Assembly: GCA_034440615.1 (NCBI GenBank)
Contig: JAOTOM010004625.1
Coordinates: forward strand, 222,501-286,500
Length of the DNA: 64,000 nt
Reading direction: 5' to 3'
Source of the DNA: Ashinkailepas kermadecensis
Lineage: Eukaryota; Arthropoda; Thecostraca; Neolepadidae
Below are positions 10,766 to 21,689 of the stretch, piece by piece. Every line of letters begins with the position of its first letter. The first letter of the stretch is position 1. The translations under genes were made by a program, and so were the position numbers. The notes beneath the pieces are model-generated. The model searched no databases, was not told the origin of the DNA, and saw only the letters and a program-made list of their open reading frames with translations.

Positions 10766-10836
10766 TTCTACCTCTCCTCTCCTTTTATCAATGTTCCCTC
10801 TCTCTCTCTCCATATATTCTTACCTATCTTTATGCC

Positions 10837-10841
<5 letters not shown>

Positions 10842-10909
<68 letters not shown>
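10842..10909. repeat. (TA)n microsatellite
   Basis: Uninterrupted TA dinucleotides for ~68 bp, flanked by CT-rich DNA, in the intron between exons 10 and 11. Confidence 0.95.
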
Positions 10910-10911
<2 letters not shown>

Positions 10912-11108
10912 GCCGAACTCCCCTTCTCCTCCTCCTCCTCTCAGTCTTCCTATGCATTTCCCTTTATCTTCCTCCTTCTCTATCTCTCTCTATCCCTGTC
11001 TCCCCTCTCTCATCTCATCTCATCTCCCTGCTATTTATGGTGTTCCTTCTAGTCCTTCAGTTTCTTCTCGCTCGCTCTGCTACCGTCTCCGTGTCACGAG
11101 GTGTTTAC

Positions 11109-11230
11109 CTGAACTGGTGAGAGGTGGCGCCACCGGCGTTCAGCGTCTCGGCGAACTGCAGCTGCCCCAGGCCCAGCACCTCGTACACGTACTCGTACAC
11201 GGGCGACGTCGAGTTGATGCTGATCACCAC
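11109..11230 (-). CDS. TEP exon 10: INSTSPVYEYVYEVLG segment
   Basis: Residues 452-491 plus a split Arg. VVISINSTSPVYEYVYEVLG corresponds to the strand preceding the conserved YEV(L/M)GRG turn; here it reads LGLGQLQ. Acceptor AATATCAG|GTGG, donor TTCAG|GTAAAC. One sequon (NST). Confidence 0.93.
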
Positions 11231-11608
11231 CTGATATTGCACACCGACGTTACGCACCTCACCTCGTCTGGAAGCCCAGCTGTAGACATATCACGTCACA
11301 CCTGAAGACCCAGCTGCTACGTGTCCCATTTACCTTGAAAACCCAACTGTCACTCATCTCGTCTCACCTGAAGACACAGTTGCCACAACCTCATGCTATC
11401 TGAAGACCCAACTATTGCGCATAACATTCCAACTGAAGAGCTATCTGCCACATTATCATCCCACCTGAAGGCACAGTCCGCAGCCGTCACAAATCCTATG
11501 ACACCTGATGTCCCACCAAGCCAACACGTATGACAGTTGCAGGCTGGTACAGTTCTCCCGTGTAGTGTGAATTTGGTTCTCAGCTAGCTGGTTAAGATCG
11601 CTTGCGAC

Positions 11609-12035
11609 GGAGGACACTAACCTCGCGGCCGACCCGTGGCTCCTCGGTCAGATGGTGCAGCTCTCCTGTACGGAGGACACTAACCTCGCGGCCGACCCGT
11701 GGCTCCTCGGTCAGATGGTGCAGCTCTCCTGTACGGAGGACACTAACCTCGCGGCCGACCCGTGGCTCCTCGGTCAGATGGTGCAGCTCTCCTGTACGGA
11801 GGACACTAACCTCGCGGCCGACCCGTGGCTCCTCGGTCAGATGGTGCAGCTCTCCTGTACGGAGGACACTAACCTCGCGGCCGACCCGTGCCTCCTCCGT
11901 CAGATGGTGCAGCTCTCCTGTACGGAGGACACTAACCTCGCGGCCGACCCGTGCCTCCTCCGTCAGATGGTGTAGTTCTCCTGTACGGAGGACACTAACC
12001 TCGCGGCCGACCCGTGGCTCCTCGGTCACCAGGGC
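11609..12035. repeat. 63-bp minisatellite built on the exon 9 donor
   Basis: About 6.7 copies. On the minus strand each unit contains the last 30 coding bases of exon 9 (TEEPRVGRE) plus the GAG|GTTAGTGTCC donor and a 33-bp spacer. Frame stays open through all units. Two unit variants (CGTGGCTCCTCGG and CGTGCCTCCTCCG) alternate in blocks. Confidence 0.93.
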
Positions 12036-12089
12036 TGCCTGCATGTACGTGTTGGAAGGCGACAGGGCGCGGTTCACGGTTGAGAACCA
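12000..12089 (-). CDS. TEP exon 9: SPSNTYMQ block
   Basis: Residues 422-451 (30 codons, phase 0). WFSTVNRALSPSNTYMQAAL matches the conserved SPSNS(F/Y)IQ block. The exon ends EEPRVGRE at the donor GAG|GTTAGT. Its last 30 bases plus the donor form a 63-bp tandem repeat downstream whose frame stays open, so later donors could extend the exon in frame by 21 residues each. The acceptor TCAATCAG|TGG has a weak pyrimidine tract; the start is the less certain end. Confidence 0.85.
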
Positions 12090-12489
12090 CTGATTGACAC
12101 CGCGGTATTCGGCCTGACGACAGACACCGCGCATCAGACACAACCAGAGCACAATCTGACACCACTTGCCCTGATTTTGATGCCTGACCTGTGCTAAAGA
12201 CCGCTGAGTCACCAGAGGCAAACTACGCGTTCAGATCCGCGTGGCGCGTCTAAGGTCTCTGATCCTGAGCCTGCTCGCTCAGGGGAGTGAACAATCGCAG
12301 CGCCGGGTCAAGTTTGTTGACCTCGATAAGCAATGTCAATGTCCTCCGCGTAGTGCCACGCTGACAGTGAATACATTGACCTCGGTTAGGCGTAGATAAG
12401 TGACTTATTAGGGTCAGACTGACATGCCATTATTATTTATGTATCACAAAAGTGCATTTTGGCTCTCACAGTCGTTAACCACACAACGG

Positions 12490-13262
12490 TGCCACCTGTG
12501 CGACACATCAGTGACGCCTGTGCGACACACCACTGACACCTGTGCGACACACCAATGACACTTGTGCGACACACCACTGACACATGTGCGACACACCACT
12601 GACACCTGTGCGACACACCACTGACACCTGTGCGACACACCACTGACACTTATGCGACACACCACTGACACCTGTGCGACACACCACTGACACCTGTGCG
12701 ACACACCACTGACACCTGTGCGACACACCAATGACACTTGTGCGACACATCACTGCCACATGTGCGACACACCAGTGGCGCATGTGCGACACACCACTGA
12801 CACCTGTGTGACACACCACTGACACCTGTGCGACACATCACTTACACTTGTGCGACACACCAGTGGCGCATGTGCGACACACCACTGATACCTGTGCGAC
12901 ACACCACTGACACCTGTGCGACACACCAATGACACTTGTGCGACACACCACTGCCACATGTGCGACACACCAGTGGCGCATGTGCGATACACCACTGACA
13001 CCTGTGCGACACACCACTGACACCTGTGCGACACACCAATGACACTTGTGCGACACACCACTGACACATGTGCAACACACCAGTGACGCCTGCACAACAC
13101 ACCAATGACGCCTGTGCGACACACCAGTGACGCCCGTGCGACACACCAGTGACGCCCGTGCGACACACCAATGACACTTGTGCGACACACCAGTGACGCC
13201 TGCACAACACACCAATGACGCATGTGCGACACACCAGTGACGCCCGTGCGACACACCACTGA
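12490..13262. repeat. 22-bp minisatellite starting at the exon 8 donor
   Basis: About 35 copies of GACACCTGTGCGACACACCA-type units. On the minus strand the first copy starts with the real donor GTCAGTGGTGTGTCGC, which every unit repeats. Confidence 0.93.
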
Positions 13263-13263
13263 C

Positions 13264-13449
13264 CTCGATGCCGAGCGCGTGCGTCACATTGTCGGCCGGC
13301 GGGTAGAAGGTGAGCTCCAGCAGACCGTTGCTGGGCACCGCATACTCTCTGGCCGTGTAGTTCTCGTGGTTGTACGTGTAGCCTGACTTGACCGTGACCA
13401 TGTGTCGCCCGCCGCTCACCGGCACGTCGTCCTGTGTCGCCACCTTGAG
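13264..13449 (-). CDS. TEP exon 8: macroglobulin domain 4/5 segment
   Basis: Residues 360-421 (62 codons, phase 0). It begins LKVATQDDVPVSGGRHMV and ends with FYPPADNVTHALGIE, with sequons NYT and NVT. Acceptor CGAGCAG|CTC, donor ATCGAG|GTCAGT. A 35-copy 22-bp minisatellite begins at the donor and fills the intron to 12,490. Confidence 0.94.
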
Positions 13450-13801
13450 CTGCTCGACCACCGGTGACGGTTAGTTCGCACGCACAGGAGACTGCGTTCG
13501 AGAATACCGTTGCTGACATTTTGATTTTAAATATGACAGCTTGAGAACAACACGTGGCTAGACGCGGTTGTTAAATGAAAAACCCGTATGCTAAACATGA
13601 ATACAGAACTATTTTAGATGGGTATTTCGCTCCATTTCCTGCCTTGACATGACCTCAACAGCCATTGGCTCTCGGCACGGTGAACGAGTCAGTTTGAACT
13701 TGGCTTCGAGCGGCAGCAAAACTTGACCGCCGTTGACACTTGACAGACAGCAGCGTTGGCAGTAATACCACAGGCTAGGGCTACAGCCGAGTCGCACTCA
13801 C

Positions 13802-13976
13802 GAAGGCGGTGTACTTCAGGCCCGGCTTGAAGTTCTCCGCCGTCTTCACCAGCTGCAGCGTGTATTTGTGTCGATAGAGCGTTGTGGACGCCGACGCGTT
13901 CTGCGCGCGACCAGTCAGCTCCTCTGTCACGATGACGTCAAACACGAGCTCCCGCTCGTAGTCCTCTGCATTGAGC
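13802..13976 (-). CDS. TEP exon 7: VTEELTGRAQNAS segment
   Basis: Residues 301-359. Text includes DYERELVFDVIVTEELTG, sequon NAS and FKPGLKYTAF, matching the MG4 region of arthropod TEPs. Acceptor TTCGGCAG|GCTC joins GG+G as Gly; donor TTC|GTGAGT. Just upstream of the acceptor lies a ~71-bp direct duplication (about 13,995-14,130). Confidence 0.94.
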
Positions 13977-14133
13977 CTGCCGAATACCGCCGCATCCAAC
14001 TGCCTGCTCAAACGTTCAGATACATGGCCACATCGAGTCTGTATCGAGTCATCACGATCAGACCCAGACTCATACATTCAGATACATGGACACATCGGGT
14101 ATATATCGAGTCATCACGATCAGATCCAGAAAC

Positions 14134-14260
14134 AATTTTTTTTTTGGGGGGTGGGGGTGAGATGGGGTGGGGGGTGGGGTGGGTGGGGGTGGGGGGTGGG
14201 GATGGATGGGGTGGGTGGGTGGGGGGGGGGGGGTGTTAGTTGCCACCACTGCCCCCCACC
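14134..14260. repeat. G-rich low-complexity tract
   Basis: GGGGTGGGGTGGG-type sequence on the plus strand, preceded by a T run; potential G-quadruplex on the plus strand, within the intron between exons 6 and 7. Confidence 0.85.
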
Positions 14261-14450
14261 ACAAATAGTGGATGAATACATTTTCTGATTCTTTTTTGGA
14301 AAGGTTGCAGCTAATCTTCAGAGTTCAGTGTGGACAATGACAAGTCCTAGGTGGAAACGAGCTTCGAGGCCGCTACAGCCCACCTGGCTAACATTTCTAA
14401 TCTACTCCCATCCTACGTCTATTCAGCAATGTCCGGGTGGAGACACATAC

Positions 14451-14609
14451 CCCAGTTCTTCCTGGATATTAAAGGTGACGTCGACCTTGCCGTCGATGCT
14501 GCTGCTCTTGCGAACGGGATCCTGGAAGATTGGCTGCACGTAGGTGGACTTGATCTCCGGATGTGCCCGCACCATCACCTCACCGCGCACCGGCTTACCA
14601 AAGGTGTAT
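14451..14609 (-). CDS. TEP exon 6: YTFGKPVRG block
   Basis: Residues 248-300 and a split Gly. YTFGKPVRGEVMVRAH is the family-typical strand of MG3; the exon ends FNIQEELG. Acceptor GCTGGCAG|ATAC, donor CTGGG|GTATGT. The length of 159 nt fits the phase on both sides. Confidence 0.93.
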
Positions 14610-15483
14610 CTGCCAGCAGCAACAGGTCAGTGGGGACGCCGCCGTTGGGATAGGTCAGCAGGGGTGTCGATCAATACTGACGGACATTTGGAAAATATTA
14701 ACGGATGCATAATATATATCTTTACCAATTTCTTCCGCCAAGCTCGTTTGTAATTTCTGTCCGGATCTGGGCCGGTTCAATTGGTGTACAGGAGAGAGAC
14801 ATGCTTAATATTAATTTTATTTTTTGCTCGGGCGCATGCCTGGGAGGCTTCCTTGTTCATACACAGATCCCACAACGATTTTAAGTACACTCAGATCAGT
14901 AGGTACTGGTAGCGTCGTATGCTATGCGGCCGAGTAGTACTAGAACCATTATGGTGCTATCAATGCCCACTGACTCATGTCTTGGTGGAAGCTCTTGCTT
15001 CACATCAAGTTGCCAGGCTTGGCTGGTTCGAAAACAAACGAGGAGAAGTGGTTTGCTAAACGTTTGCAACAAGCACGATAACTGCACGTTGATGTTGGCT
15101 TGTTCCAGCTGAGTTCAAACAAGGCCTTCTAGTCAAAAGTTGATGCGGGGACTCGCGAGCGAACAAAGGAAGGCGTTTCGGTACATGTGCACTGTGCACT
15201 CGCAAATAGAAGCGAAGCTACACGCTTGGTTACCGGCCAGGTGTGATGGTGTACCTGCTACTGGGGGGGGGGGGGGGCAGCTACTGAGTCAGAGCGGTAT
15301 CGAGCGCTCATCGGCCTGCCTACCAGACCCCACCAGCAAGCCTCCCTACATCAGCGCCACCACCGGACGGCCCCGGGCACGTTCTGTACGCCGCACCGGG
15401 CACCGCCCGGGCGTTGCAGCTGACCACGGCACGTCGTCAGCTGGCGGCGCGCCAGGCCGTCCCGCGCCGGCGCCAGCCCTCAC

Positions 15484-15620
15484 TTGGCGTGCACGGTGGC
15501 GGTGACCAGCGTGTCGGCGAACGTGGCGTACGGCGGCAGCTCCACAGTCACCTCGAAGCGCGGCAGCACGTACTCGGCCACCTCGAACAGCTTGCTGGTG
15601 GTCTGGCCGAGCACGTCGAT
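15484..15620 (-). CDS. TEP exon 5: FEVAEYVLPRFEV block
   Basis: Residues 203-247 plus a split Lys. The text TSKLFEVAEYVLPRFEV is strongly conserved in TEP/A2M proteins, starting the third MG domain. Acceptor CGGCAG|ATC, donor GCCAA|GTGAGG; the split AA+A codon gives Lys with exon 6. The upstream intron is a (CGG)-rich stretch. Confidence 0.95.
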
Positions 15621-16939
15621 CTGCCGGCGGCGGCGGCGGCGGGCTGTCAGGCGTGACCGGGCGGCGGCGGCGGCGGCGGTGGCGCGCCAGGTGCCGCCGC
15701 GCACCGCCGCGCCGACCGGTGGGCCACATCGTGAGGCGGGCGTGAGCTGTCAGCCGGACACCTCACACACCGGATGCAAGCGTAGGACGACGTGCTGGAT
15801 ACAATGGTGGGATTCTGGTCTGGCACTGGGCTGATGATGCCGGTGTGTGTGGGGGGGGGGGGAGGGAGGGCGATGGCGTACGACAATCGTGCTTGATTGG
15901 GAGCCGAGGCGTGGGATTCAAACCGCACTCGTTGCGTGGGATTTTGGCCTCTCCACGACTATTCCTAGTGACGAAAGGGCGACGTGCTCGGCCTGTACAG
16001 CCAAGCAGGGGTGGAGCTCCCTATGTCTTTGGTAGGGCCTGGGTCCCACCATCATTGCTTTGGATATACGAACTTTTTGCCTTAACATGGGACCATATTG
16101 GGTGGGTCTCACCAACCAAATTGGCAGCACTCATTCCCTCCATGCATTGGGCTCCACCAGTAAGTTTTCGACTTCTCCCATGCAGCCGAGCATGAGGAAA
16201 CGAAAATAAGCCTTTTATTCTGCACTGGAAGGGGCAATGACCGTCGGATGTTGGATACAGATGGCTGAAAACCAGAACCATAAAGGCACCGAGGCGGGAA
16301 GATCGTGCGAGTGAGGCGAATCAGTCAAATTAAAGTAAAATGGTGCTCTGAGATGTGGCATTGCCAGACCAGTGGCAGGCTGGAGTAATGGAAGAAAACT
16401 GTCAAAATTCGGTCGGAGAGGAAGTCGGTTAGTTATAGTTTCAGAACGATATTGAGACAATATATTGAGACCACAATCATCAAAAAGGAAGGAACCCTAC
16501 CAAAACAATGGAACTACGCTAAAACTCTACCTGCTGCAAAACCAAACCAGAAACGCATAGTAACAATTTGTGACTTCATTTGGGTGGGTGGAAGTCGCAC
16601 CTAAAAGGGAACCTTTGAGCGCCCAATGCAATGTGTGCCAAGATAGCCTTTCAACTATTCCCAAGACCAAATCCGCATCAAGCCCGGCAGAAAGATCAGC
16701 TTTGCATCTGTGTAAATGGCAGACAACCGTAATCAATTACGCACAATCGCACGCATCTCAAGCGCGCGATAGCCCACACGAATGCATTCTCCGCAAAGTG
16801 CCAGGTCCACCAACGGCTAAATGGTCAGCTGACTGTACGCGGCTGGCGGTACCGGCCAATCCTGTGCGGCGGTGGGCGGTGCCGGCCGGCGGCCGCGGCC
16901 TGTGACGTCACAGCCGGAAGTGGTGCGCGACACACGTAC

Positions 16940-17053
16940 CGTAATGTTCCAGTCGCCGAGCACCGGCTGGTCGGACAGCTGGATCGAGTTGGAGAAGACG
17001 CCGTTGGTGGTGAACTGGCGGTCCCACTGCTGGATGCGGTTCCCCTTGCCATC
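16940..17053 (-). CDS. TEP exon 4: macroglobulin domain segment
   Basis: Residues 165-202 (38 codons, phase 0). It starts DGKGNRIQQW and ends LGDWNIT, matching the TEP segment in which a strand with bound water and a GxWxI turn closes an MG domain. Acceptor ATTGCAG|GAT, donor ACG|GTACGTG. One sequon (NIT). A SINE is inserted 43 bp upstream of the acceptor. Confidence 0.94.
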
Positions 17054-17078
17054 CTGCAATGCGGCGCCGGTGAGGTTA

Positions 17079-17272
17079 CCTGGCGCCAGTGTTGGTTGGT
17101 TGGTTATTGGTTTTACGACACGTCGACCGTTGAGTCATGTAGCGTCGCCAATCTCTCACGCCGATTGGTCGCGGGCGAAGAGTAGCGACAGGTGAGACTC
17201 GAACCCACAACCTTTCGATTGTGAGACGAGCATCTTGCCCCTAGACCACTCGTCCCCTGGCGCCAGTGTTGG
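17079..17272 (-). mobile_element. tRNA-derived SINE with 17-bp target-site duplication
   Basis: A 160-bp element (17,096-17,255) read on the minus strand starts GGGACGAGTGGTCTAGGGGC (tRNA A-box region), has the B box GGTTCGAGTC, a conserved central part GATTGGCGACGCTA, and a 3' end AAAACCAATAACCAACC. It is flanked by the exact 17-bp direct repeat CCTGGCGCCAGTGTTGG, the mark of LINE-driven insertion. It sits 26 bp beyond the acceptor of TEP exon 4. A second copy is at 59,415-59,575. Confidence 0.88.
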
Positions 17273-17279
17273 CGGACAG

Positions 17280-18740
17280 CCGTGAGAGGTGCCCGGAGAC
17301 TGTGTCGTGTACATGGGACGGAGACGGCATCATACTACTGCAGGGCGTTAATTGCACGGAAACTGTTCACTTCACACACGTCTCCAACTTCCTACAATGT
17401 GCGTGCCGAGGGATGCTGTACATGACCTGGCCTATATCTGGGGCAGGTATGTCGGTTATGAATTGGGACTTGTCGGCACGGAACATCACGATGTGCTTGA
17501 TAACAACGACAGCGACACTTCTTCCATCACCATTTCTTAAATAAACATCACATCACATAGTAATACCACTACGGATTGGAAGGTCTGTCGGCTCGTAACA
17601 TCACGCCGTAATTAGCAAAAAAGACGACGCCATTTCTTCTATCACCGCTTCTGATGGTACACACACATAACAACACATGAGAATATCACTACGAATCCCA
17701 CTTAAAATTAAGCATCTACGATCCTCGAGGGAATATTCTTCCTGTCTTGTACATGACAGGAAGGATGCATCTTTCTTCAAGTGTATTGACACTTCTTGTA
17801 ATACCAGCGGAGGCATGCGAAGCATAATGCAGACGATGGTGCTTCAGTGTCGCAAGGTTCGTCTGTCCGATTGGCTGTTATCTCCGCCTGGAGGATAGAG
17901 AGACGCTGCTCTGTGCTGAGGTTGGGCAGACGCTGTTTGTTTGCCACATCGTGTCGGCAACATAGCAAATGAATCCGAAAGCTGAGTCGAAATAGGGCGT
18001 CTGGCGCTCTTGGGCCATTTCAATAATCCAACACAGAGTTGAGATATTTCTTTTCTTTTCTTGCTTTAGTCAAGTCGCAGCCAGTAATATGGAAGGAGGA
18101 CACATGGAAATGAAAATTGTCACATTGGTGGCATGGGAGATAATTATGACACAGCTCGTAGGTACAACATTGCATTTAAGAGTCTGGCTTACGGCTGGAC
18201 GCTTCAGTTCATTTTTCCACCCATTCGCGGATTAAGGTATATATCATTTCATCATTTTCTATGCTGTATATTTTGCATCTAATAAGGTGCTTTGTTTCGT
18301 TGTGAATGCTAAATGTAACACATGTGCCGAACCCATCGCTTGGCAAGAGTTGGTTTAGTTTAGCGTATTGTTCGCACGTGATTGTCTGTCCTTTGCTAGA
18401 AGGACACCGTGCTCGGCTGCAGTCAAATCACTTCAAATCCAGAGAAGTATGCTCCTTTTGCTCCTAACACAGCATCGTTGGATTCGGTCTTCTGTGTTTC
18501 TCGTCCTCTAAATATATGTCATTAATATGGGAATCACGAGACATGGAATACCTACGAACGTCTCCTTTTTCGGAACGGCAGAAACTTCACCAAAGGAAAG
18601 CGGGACATCATTCTCATTTAATGCATTAAATACTGAACTATGGATTTAATGCATCAGACTTAAAAACGGAAACACGTCCATCTACCCACCTGCTTTACGG
18701 CTATTACTTAATTGCTACAATTACCGTCGACGATAACTCT
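17280..18740. other. TEP intron 3, unique part
   Basis: No exon, mobile element or strong repeat recognised in this stretch; it is AT-richer than the exons. Confidence 0.5.
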
Positions 18741-18839
18741 CGATTTATGCCTGCCTTGGCTGGTCATTTCGCGCTTCGTCCAGCCGAGAAATAGAGAAAT
18801 AGATGCCTGTCAACCACATGCCCACTGAATGTATCGGCC

Positions 18840-19335
18840 GTCGTGTCGGAAGGTGACGTCGCCTGTACCGTACCGTGACCCATGCGTCCAGGTCATCTGC
18901 CAACCACAGGAACACTGAAAGTGCTGGTCGTCGTGTCAGCAGGTGACGTCGCCTGTGACCTACCGTGACCCAGGCGTACAGGTCACCTGCCAACCACATC
19001 AATACCGAAAGTGCCGGCCATCGTGTCGGAAGGTGGCGCCGCCTGTGACCTACCGTGGCTTGTGACGTACCGTGACCTGTGACCTACCGTGACCCATGCG
19101 TGCAGGTCACCTGCCAACCACATCAACACCGAAAGTGCCGGCCATCGTGTCGGAAGGTGGCGCCGCCTGTGACCTACCGTGGCCTGTGGCGTACCGTGAC
19201 CTGTGACCTACCGTGACCCATGCGTGCAGGTCACCTGCCAACCACATCAACACCGAAAGTGCCGGCCATCGTGTCGGAAGGTGGTGCCGCCTGTGACCTA
19301 CCGTGGCCTGTGGCGTACCGTGACCTGTGACCTAC
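18840..19335. repeat. ~86-125-bp tandem repeat built on the exon 3 donor
   Basis: Four diverged copies beyond the real junction. On the minus strand each carries the end of exon 3 (GACCTGGACGCCTGGGTCACG-like) and a GTAGGTCACAGG donor, at about 18,880, 18,965, 19,090 and 19,215. Confidence 0.85.
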
Positions 19336-19560
19336 CGTGACCCAGGCGTCCAGGTTGCCGGCGGTGTGCGGCCGCAGACTGGGGCTGAGCACCACGGCGC
19401 GGAACTGCACCAGATCGCCCGGCTTGTACACGGCCTTGTCCGTCTGAATGAACACCGAGTACGACTTGTGCACGTACTCCAGCGCGGTGGTGTTCTGGAA
19501 GCTGAGCCCGCCCCGGCCGGCCGCCGTCATGTTGTACCGACCCGGTCCGAGGTCACCGAT
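19336..19560 (-). CDS. TEP exon 3: conserved SVFIQTDKAVYKPGD block
   Basis: Residues 90-164 (75 codons, phase 0 at both ends). It contains GGLSFQNTTALEYVHKSYS and SVFIQTDKAVYKPGDLVQFR, the most recognisable N-terminal signature of TEP/CD109/A2M proteins. Two sequons (NMT, NTT) are present. Acceptor GACCCGCAG|ATC, donor GTCACG|GTAGGT. The donor and the last ~24 coding bases are repeated four more times in the following intron. Confidence 0.96.
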
Positions 19561-20455
19561 CTGCGGGTCACGACGACCCGGGTCACCGGTCGCGGGCGCG
19601 GTCGGCGGCACGCGGCGGAATTCGCTCGCCTTGTGTCCGCTGGTACAGAGCATGCGCAGACACGGCGGCCGTCGTTTGCAGAAGCTTCGGTCAGGAGGGT
19701 GTTAGCACTCTGCAATGCTACTTGTGTAGCCGTGATAAGCTTCAGTTTCCTGCAACAGCATGCCTTTGACCGCTAAAACATGTCCACCCATAGTCACTGC
19801 ACTGTTATTACATTTGTTAACATTGCAGTTATGCGTTTATGCTATTGTACGAATAGCAATACTTGTTCCAAAACGGATTTCACAAGAATGTTTTACGAAG
19901 TCCTTAGCAATAATGGAGCGCGTACATCCTGATATTTTAACTGCTCGGCTGCAAAGCTACTTAATATCGTGTGTTGGAACGGTTATGCCAAAAATTAACT
20001 TCCCAGATATACTACATTATTTACATACAGACAGTGAAAACTCACCAGAACTTAACAATGTCGATGAATTTACCTTTGGTTATCACTTGGGTGACGAAAG
20101 GCAAGAAGGCTGCGACCATCGTGATGCTGTTAAATAATACACTCTGTGCTGCGAGGGCATCGAAGCTTTCCTGCATCGGCAAGGTTCCCTATGTGGCGAA
20201 AAACCACTTGGAAGTGTCTTAGCACATACTTCATCTTGATTGTTTCACATCACGTGTAAGTGAAAAGAGTTACCACGGCGGCAGAGATGAAACAAAGATT
20301 AAGGGAAGGCCTTCTGCATTGTTGCAGACTGGAACAAGTACAACACTTTTGCACTGTGGTGCAAAGTCAGGAAAGTGAGGTGCTGCTACCAATCGTGGCC
20401 TGTCAGTGGCGGGTCACAGAGGTGCAATTTGCGGTCGTGTATATTTGTGTGAAAA

Positions 20456-20672
20456 GTGCGGGGATACGAATTCTTCGGGGGGGGAGCACTGGAGGGAAAG
20501 GGCACTGGGAGCATGCGTTCTCCATGGAATAGTGGCCCTCGTCTGACCGGGAAGGGTGCCCTTTCGGAAAGGCTTCAATGCACCCCCATCCACTCAGCGG
20601 ATTTTTTTTCCGACAAAAGGCGTCCCTTCGTGGACTTTGTGCCCTCTATGAAAATCCTTGGATCCGTCCCTG
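20456..20672. mobile_element. MITE, second hAT-like family (approximate ends)
   Basis: The right end ATCCTTGGATCCGTCCCTG and the interior (GACCGGGAAGGGTGCC) resemble the element at 43,817-44,013. The left end is diverged and no clear target duplication was seen. Confidence 0.5.
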
Positions 20673-20836
20673 GGGGTGAGAGGGGTGGGGTGGAGCTACC
20701 ACGAAAGAGGCGCCAGTCAAGGCAAGTTTGTATGCGGAATAGCAGGGGCTGGAGACTACAGATAACGCAATCATCTGCAGCACGCCACCGGGTCCCGCGC
20801 CAAACGTCACGCAGGGCGCCACTGATTCGGACTCAC

Positions 20837-21029
20837 GTTGAACTGCAGCACCGAGGTGAAGCCCGGCTGGACGATGATGTCCTTGCTCTTCAGCTCGTTG
20901 CCGCCCGAGTCGGGTCGGCCGCCGACCTGCACGGTGACCCGGGTCGGCGCCGTCGTCTCCAGCAGCGTGATGGCCACGTTGTACGGCAGGTTGGGCCGCA
21001 GCACCTTCGGCGCCACGACTGTGTACGTT
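20837..21029 (-). CDS. TEP exon 2: first macroglobulin domain
   Basis: Spliced residues 25-89. It begins ATYTVVAPKVLRPNLPYNV, the usual start of the mature N-terminus in TEP and A2M proteins, and continues through ELKSKDIIVQPG to FTSVLQFN. Acceptor is CTGCAG|AACG and donor is AAC|GTGAGT; 193 nt with exon 1 gives exactly 89 codons. The acceptor region is duplicated upstream in the intron (see the repeat at 21,030-21,215). Intron 1 before it is 10.9 kb. Confidence 0.93.
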
Positions 21030-21215
21030 CTGCAGAGGAGGGCACGTGCCAGCGTCACGGTCATGCAGTTTTGCAGGGGAGGCACGTATCAAGACCACGA
21101 GCGTGTGGTTCTGCAGAGGAGGGCACGTGCCAGCGTCACGGTCATGCAGTTTTGCAGGGGAGGGCACGTATCAAGACCACGAGCGTGTGGTTCTGCAGAG
21201 GAGGGCACGTGCCGG
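21030..21215. repeat. ~80-bp tandem repeat built on the exon 2 acceptor
   Basis: About 2.3 copies. On the minus strand CCCTCCTCTGCAG|AAC, the exon 2 acceptor with its pyrimidine tract, recurs near 21,120 and 21,200, alternating with a CCCCTGCAAAACTGCATG spacer. Confidence 0.85.
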
Positions 21216-21394
21216 TTTTCATCGCTGGATAATTCAGGCTGGATGTATCGGATATGGAGATCAGCGTAGCAAACTCTCTGACTGACGACTGTCGATACCA
21301 ATCTGACTGTCTATACCCGGCTGGAATGTGACGAAAACCAAGCCGACGTGATATTTCCTTTCCTGCCGCTGTAAAGGTCAAATACCGGAGCCAT

Positions 21395-21540
21395 GCCACA
21401 CATACACGCACGCACGCACATACACACACACACATACACACACACGCACACACCTACACACACGCACACACACTCACACTCACCAGTCTGTCTCGTCCGT
21501 CCCAGGAGCCACACCACACGCACACACATTCACCAGACTC
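21395..21540. repeat. CA-rich microsatellite region
   Basis: Interrupted (CA)n with CGCA variants in TEP intron 1. Confidence 0.85.
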
Positions 21541-21689
21541 TCTAGTCCGCTCACAGAAGTCATGCAGCTGACCGTGTGGAACGTAACTCGAGTAGGGTCT
21601 GCACCGTGCAGCGCACCAGACTCCGACGCCCGTCGCGACAATGCCATGTAAGTGGGTCGGAAGCCTCGGCACCTCATCAGCAGGTGCGA

